A stretch of 42,718 bases of DNA from the NCBI GenBank assembly GCA_034933145.1, contig JAYFOA010000104.1, forward strand, positions 1-42,718, given 5' to 3'. The stretch comes from UBA4644 sp034933145 (GTDB taxonomy: Bacteria > Bacillota > Clostridia > Oscillospirales > Butyricicoccaceae). The translations under genes and the position numbers were made by a program. Numbering within the stretch: position 1 is the first letter of the stretch; each line of letters opens with the position of its first letter. A model generated the notes under the pieces. The model saw only the letters and a program-made list of their open reading frames with translations, was not told the origin of the DNA and searched no databases. Below are positions 41,725-42,718 of the stretch, piece after piece.

Positions 41725-42546
41725 ATGGATCTGATCAGTATCATTGGAATTATTGTCGCCATCGGATCACTTGTTCTTGGATATTCGATCGACGGAGGAA
41801 GCATATTCGCCCTTTGGTTGCTGAGCGCCGCCATCATCGTCGTCGGAGGGGCGCTGGGGTCCCTGCTGATTTCCTACGGGTTTCGCCAGATCAAAAAGCT
41901 CCCCGGCCTGCTGCTGAGCATCTTTATCCAGCCTCCCTCCAAAATTTCAAAGACCATAGACTTTCTGGTCAAGCTGTCCGAAAGTGCACGAAAAGATGGG
42001 ATCCTGAGTCTGGAAAAAATTATAGAGGCCGAAGAGACCAAAAGTTCGGTTGATCCTTTTTTGAAATCTGGCGTCATGATGGTGGTCGACGGTGCAGATC
42101 TGGAACAGATCAAGAGCTTTCTGGAAACCGATATCTCAGTTTATGAGCAAAAAGCTGCCTCGGAGATCGGCATGTTTGATTCTCTGGCTCAGTATGCGCC
42201 GGCGTACGGCATGATCGGAACCATCATGGGGTTAATTCAGGTGTTGGCCAATATGGAATCTCCCGAAACGATGGCCGCCGCCATTTCAGTTGCCTTCATC
42301 ACCACATTGTACGGCGTGATCATTGCCAATGCATTATGCATCCCCGCCGCAAACAAATTGAGAGTACGGCTCGAATATTATCAGACCGAAAAAGAGATGA
42401 TCATTGAGGGCATCTCCGGGATTCGCAACGGCGACAATCCGAAGATCCTCCGGGAACGGCTGTCCCCCTATCTGGTTTACGAATCTTCACCGAAGACGGG
42501 AAAGCAGAAAGGAAACGGGGAAAATGGCAAGAAAAAGGCCAAATAG
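41725..42546 (+). CDS. motA: MotA, flagellar stator protein
   Basis: The 273-residue protein has four membrane segments (near 5-22, 30-50, 150-172, 182-202). Conserved stretches are YAPAYGMIGTIMGLIQVLAN, which holds the key Pro, and ISVAFITTLYGVIIANALCI. A cytosolic loop contacts FliG. AGGAG precedes the ATG. The Lys-rich C-terminus overlaps the motB start. The coupling ion (proton or sodium) cannot be told by eye. Confidence 0.95.
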   Translation: MDLISIIGIIVAIGSLVLGYSIDGGSIFALWLLSAAIIVVGGALGSLLISYGFRQIKKLPGLLLSIFIQPPSKISKTIDFLVKLSESARKDGILSLEKIIEAEETKSSVDPFLKSGVMMVVDGADLEQIKSFLETDISVYEQKAASEIGMFDSLAQYAPAYGMIGTIMGLIQVLANMESPETMAAAISVAFITTLYGVIIANALCIPAANKLRVRLEYYQTEKEMIIEGISGIRNGDNPKILRERLSPYLVYESSPKTGKQKGNGENGKKKAK

Positions 42547-42718
42547 AGAAAAACCGAATACAGATCGGTGGCTTGCAACCTATGCCGATATGATGAACAA
42601 CCTGCTGGTTCTGTTCATGGTCCTGTACGCAATGAGCGTAATGGATCTGGAAAAGTTCAAAGCCCTGGCTGTTCAATTCAACAATAAACTAGCAAGCAAT
42701 ACGGTTATTGAAACCCAG
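42524..42718 (+). CDS. motB: MotB, flagellar stator protein, N-terminal part (clipped by window edge)
   Basis: The frame starts at ATG 42524 inside the end of motA and runs open to the window edge (65 residues seen). It has a basic tail, then the membrane segment WLATYADMMNNLLVLFMVLY with the ion-binding Asp at about residue 22, as in MotB. The OmpA-like wall-binding domain should follow outside the window. The 23-base overlap with motA suggests coupled translation. Confidence 0.93.
   Translation, partial: MARKRPNREKPNTDRWLATYADMMNNLLVLFMVLYAMSVMDLEKFKALAVQFNNKLASNTVIETQ

Overview
The window is an almost complete bacterial motility locus. Every gene expected for a monoderm flagellum is here, and no L- or P-ring genes (flgH, flgI) are seen. 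Gene order, the FliY-type switch protein, strong AGGAGG-like ribosome binding sites, a YviE-FliW-CsrA-flagellin block and a sigma-28/FlgM pair all point to a Firmicute, most likely a Clostridia member of moderate to high GC content. Assignment to a group such as Oscillospiraceae is only a guess from style.

Layout. Positions 1-358 (minus strand) hold the clipped 5' part of a secreted repeat protein. From 38414 down to 516, all genes lie on the minus strand and read in this order: flgB, flgC, fliE, fliF, fliG, fliH, fliI, fliJ, fliK, flgD, a TIGR02530-type gene, flgE, flbD, fliM, fliY, cheY, fliO, fliP, fliQ, fliR, flhB, flhA, a sigma-28 gene, two rod genes, flgM, flgN, flgK, flgL, a YviE-like gene, fliW, csrA, five tandem flagellin genes, an HD-GYP phosphodiesterase gene, cheY, cheA, cheW, an MCP gene, cheR and cheB. 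On the plus strand from 38972, diverging from flgB, are fliD, fliS, a FliT-position gene, motA and the start of motB, which runs off the window.

Regulation visible in the DNA. (1) A cyclic-di-GMP-I (GEMM-I) riboswitch aptamer lies on the minus strand at about 38572-38633, in the leader of the flgB operon. A c-di-GMP-degrading HD-GYP protein is encoded at the other end of the same block. (2) Three sites of the form TAAT-N15/16-ACGATAT precede the first-transcribed flagellin gene, flgM and fliD, the classic late genes of sigma-28. (3) All five flagellin leaders share a small hairpin whose triloop is GGA, plus a second GGA within the Shine-Dalgarno sequence. This is the layout expected for CsrA repression, and fliW-csrA sits directly upstream. 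(4) flhB has no ATG, GTG or TTG available and appears to start at ATT.

How it works together. The early block (flgB to flhA) builds the basal body, switch, export gate and hook. The sigma-28 and FlgM genes then time the late genes (filament, cap, hook-filament junction). FliW and CsrA meter flagellin translation. The che block steers the motor through CheY, FliM and FliY. c-di-GMP probably decides whether the early block is transcribed. Genes often found in such loci but not seen here are fliL, flhF, flhG, cheC, cheD and cheV. No mobile element, CRISPR array, tRNA or rRNA was recognised. All calls come from reading the sequence; no database search or folding program was run.
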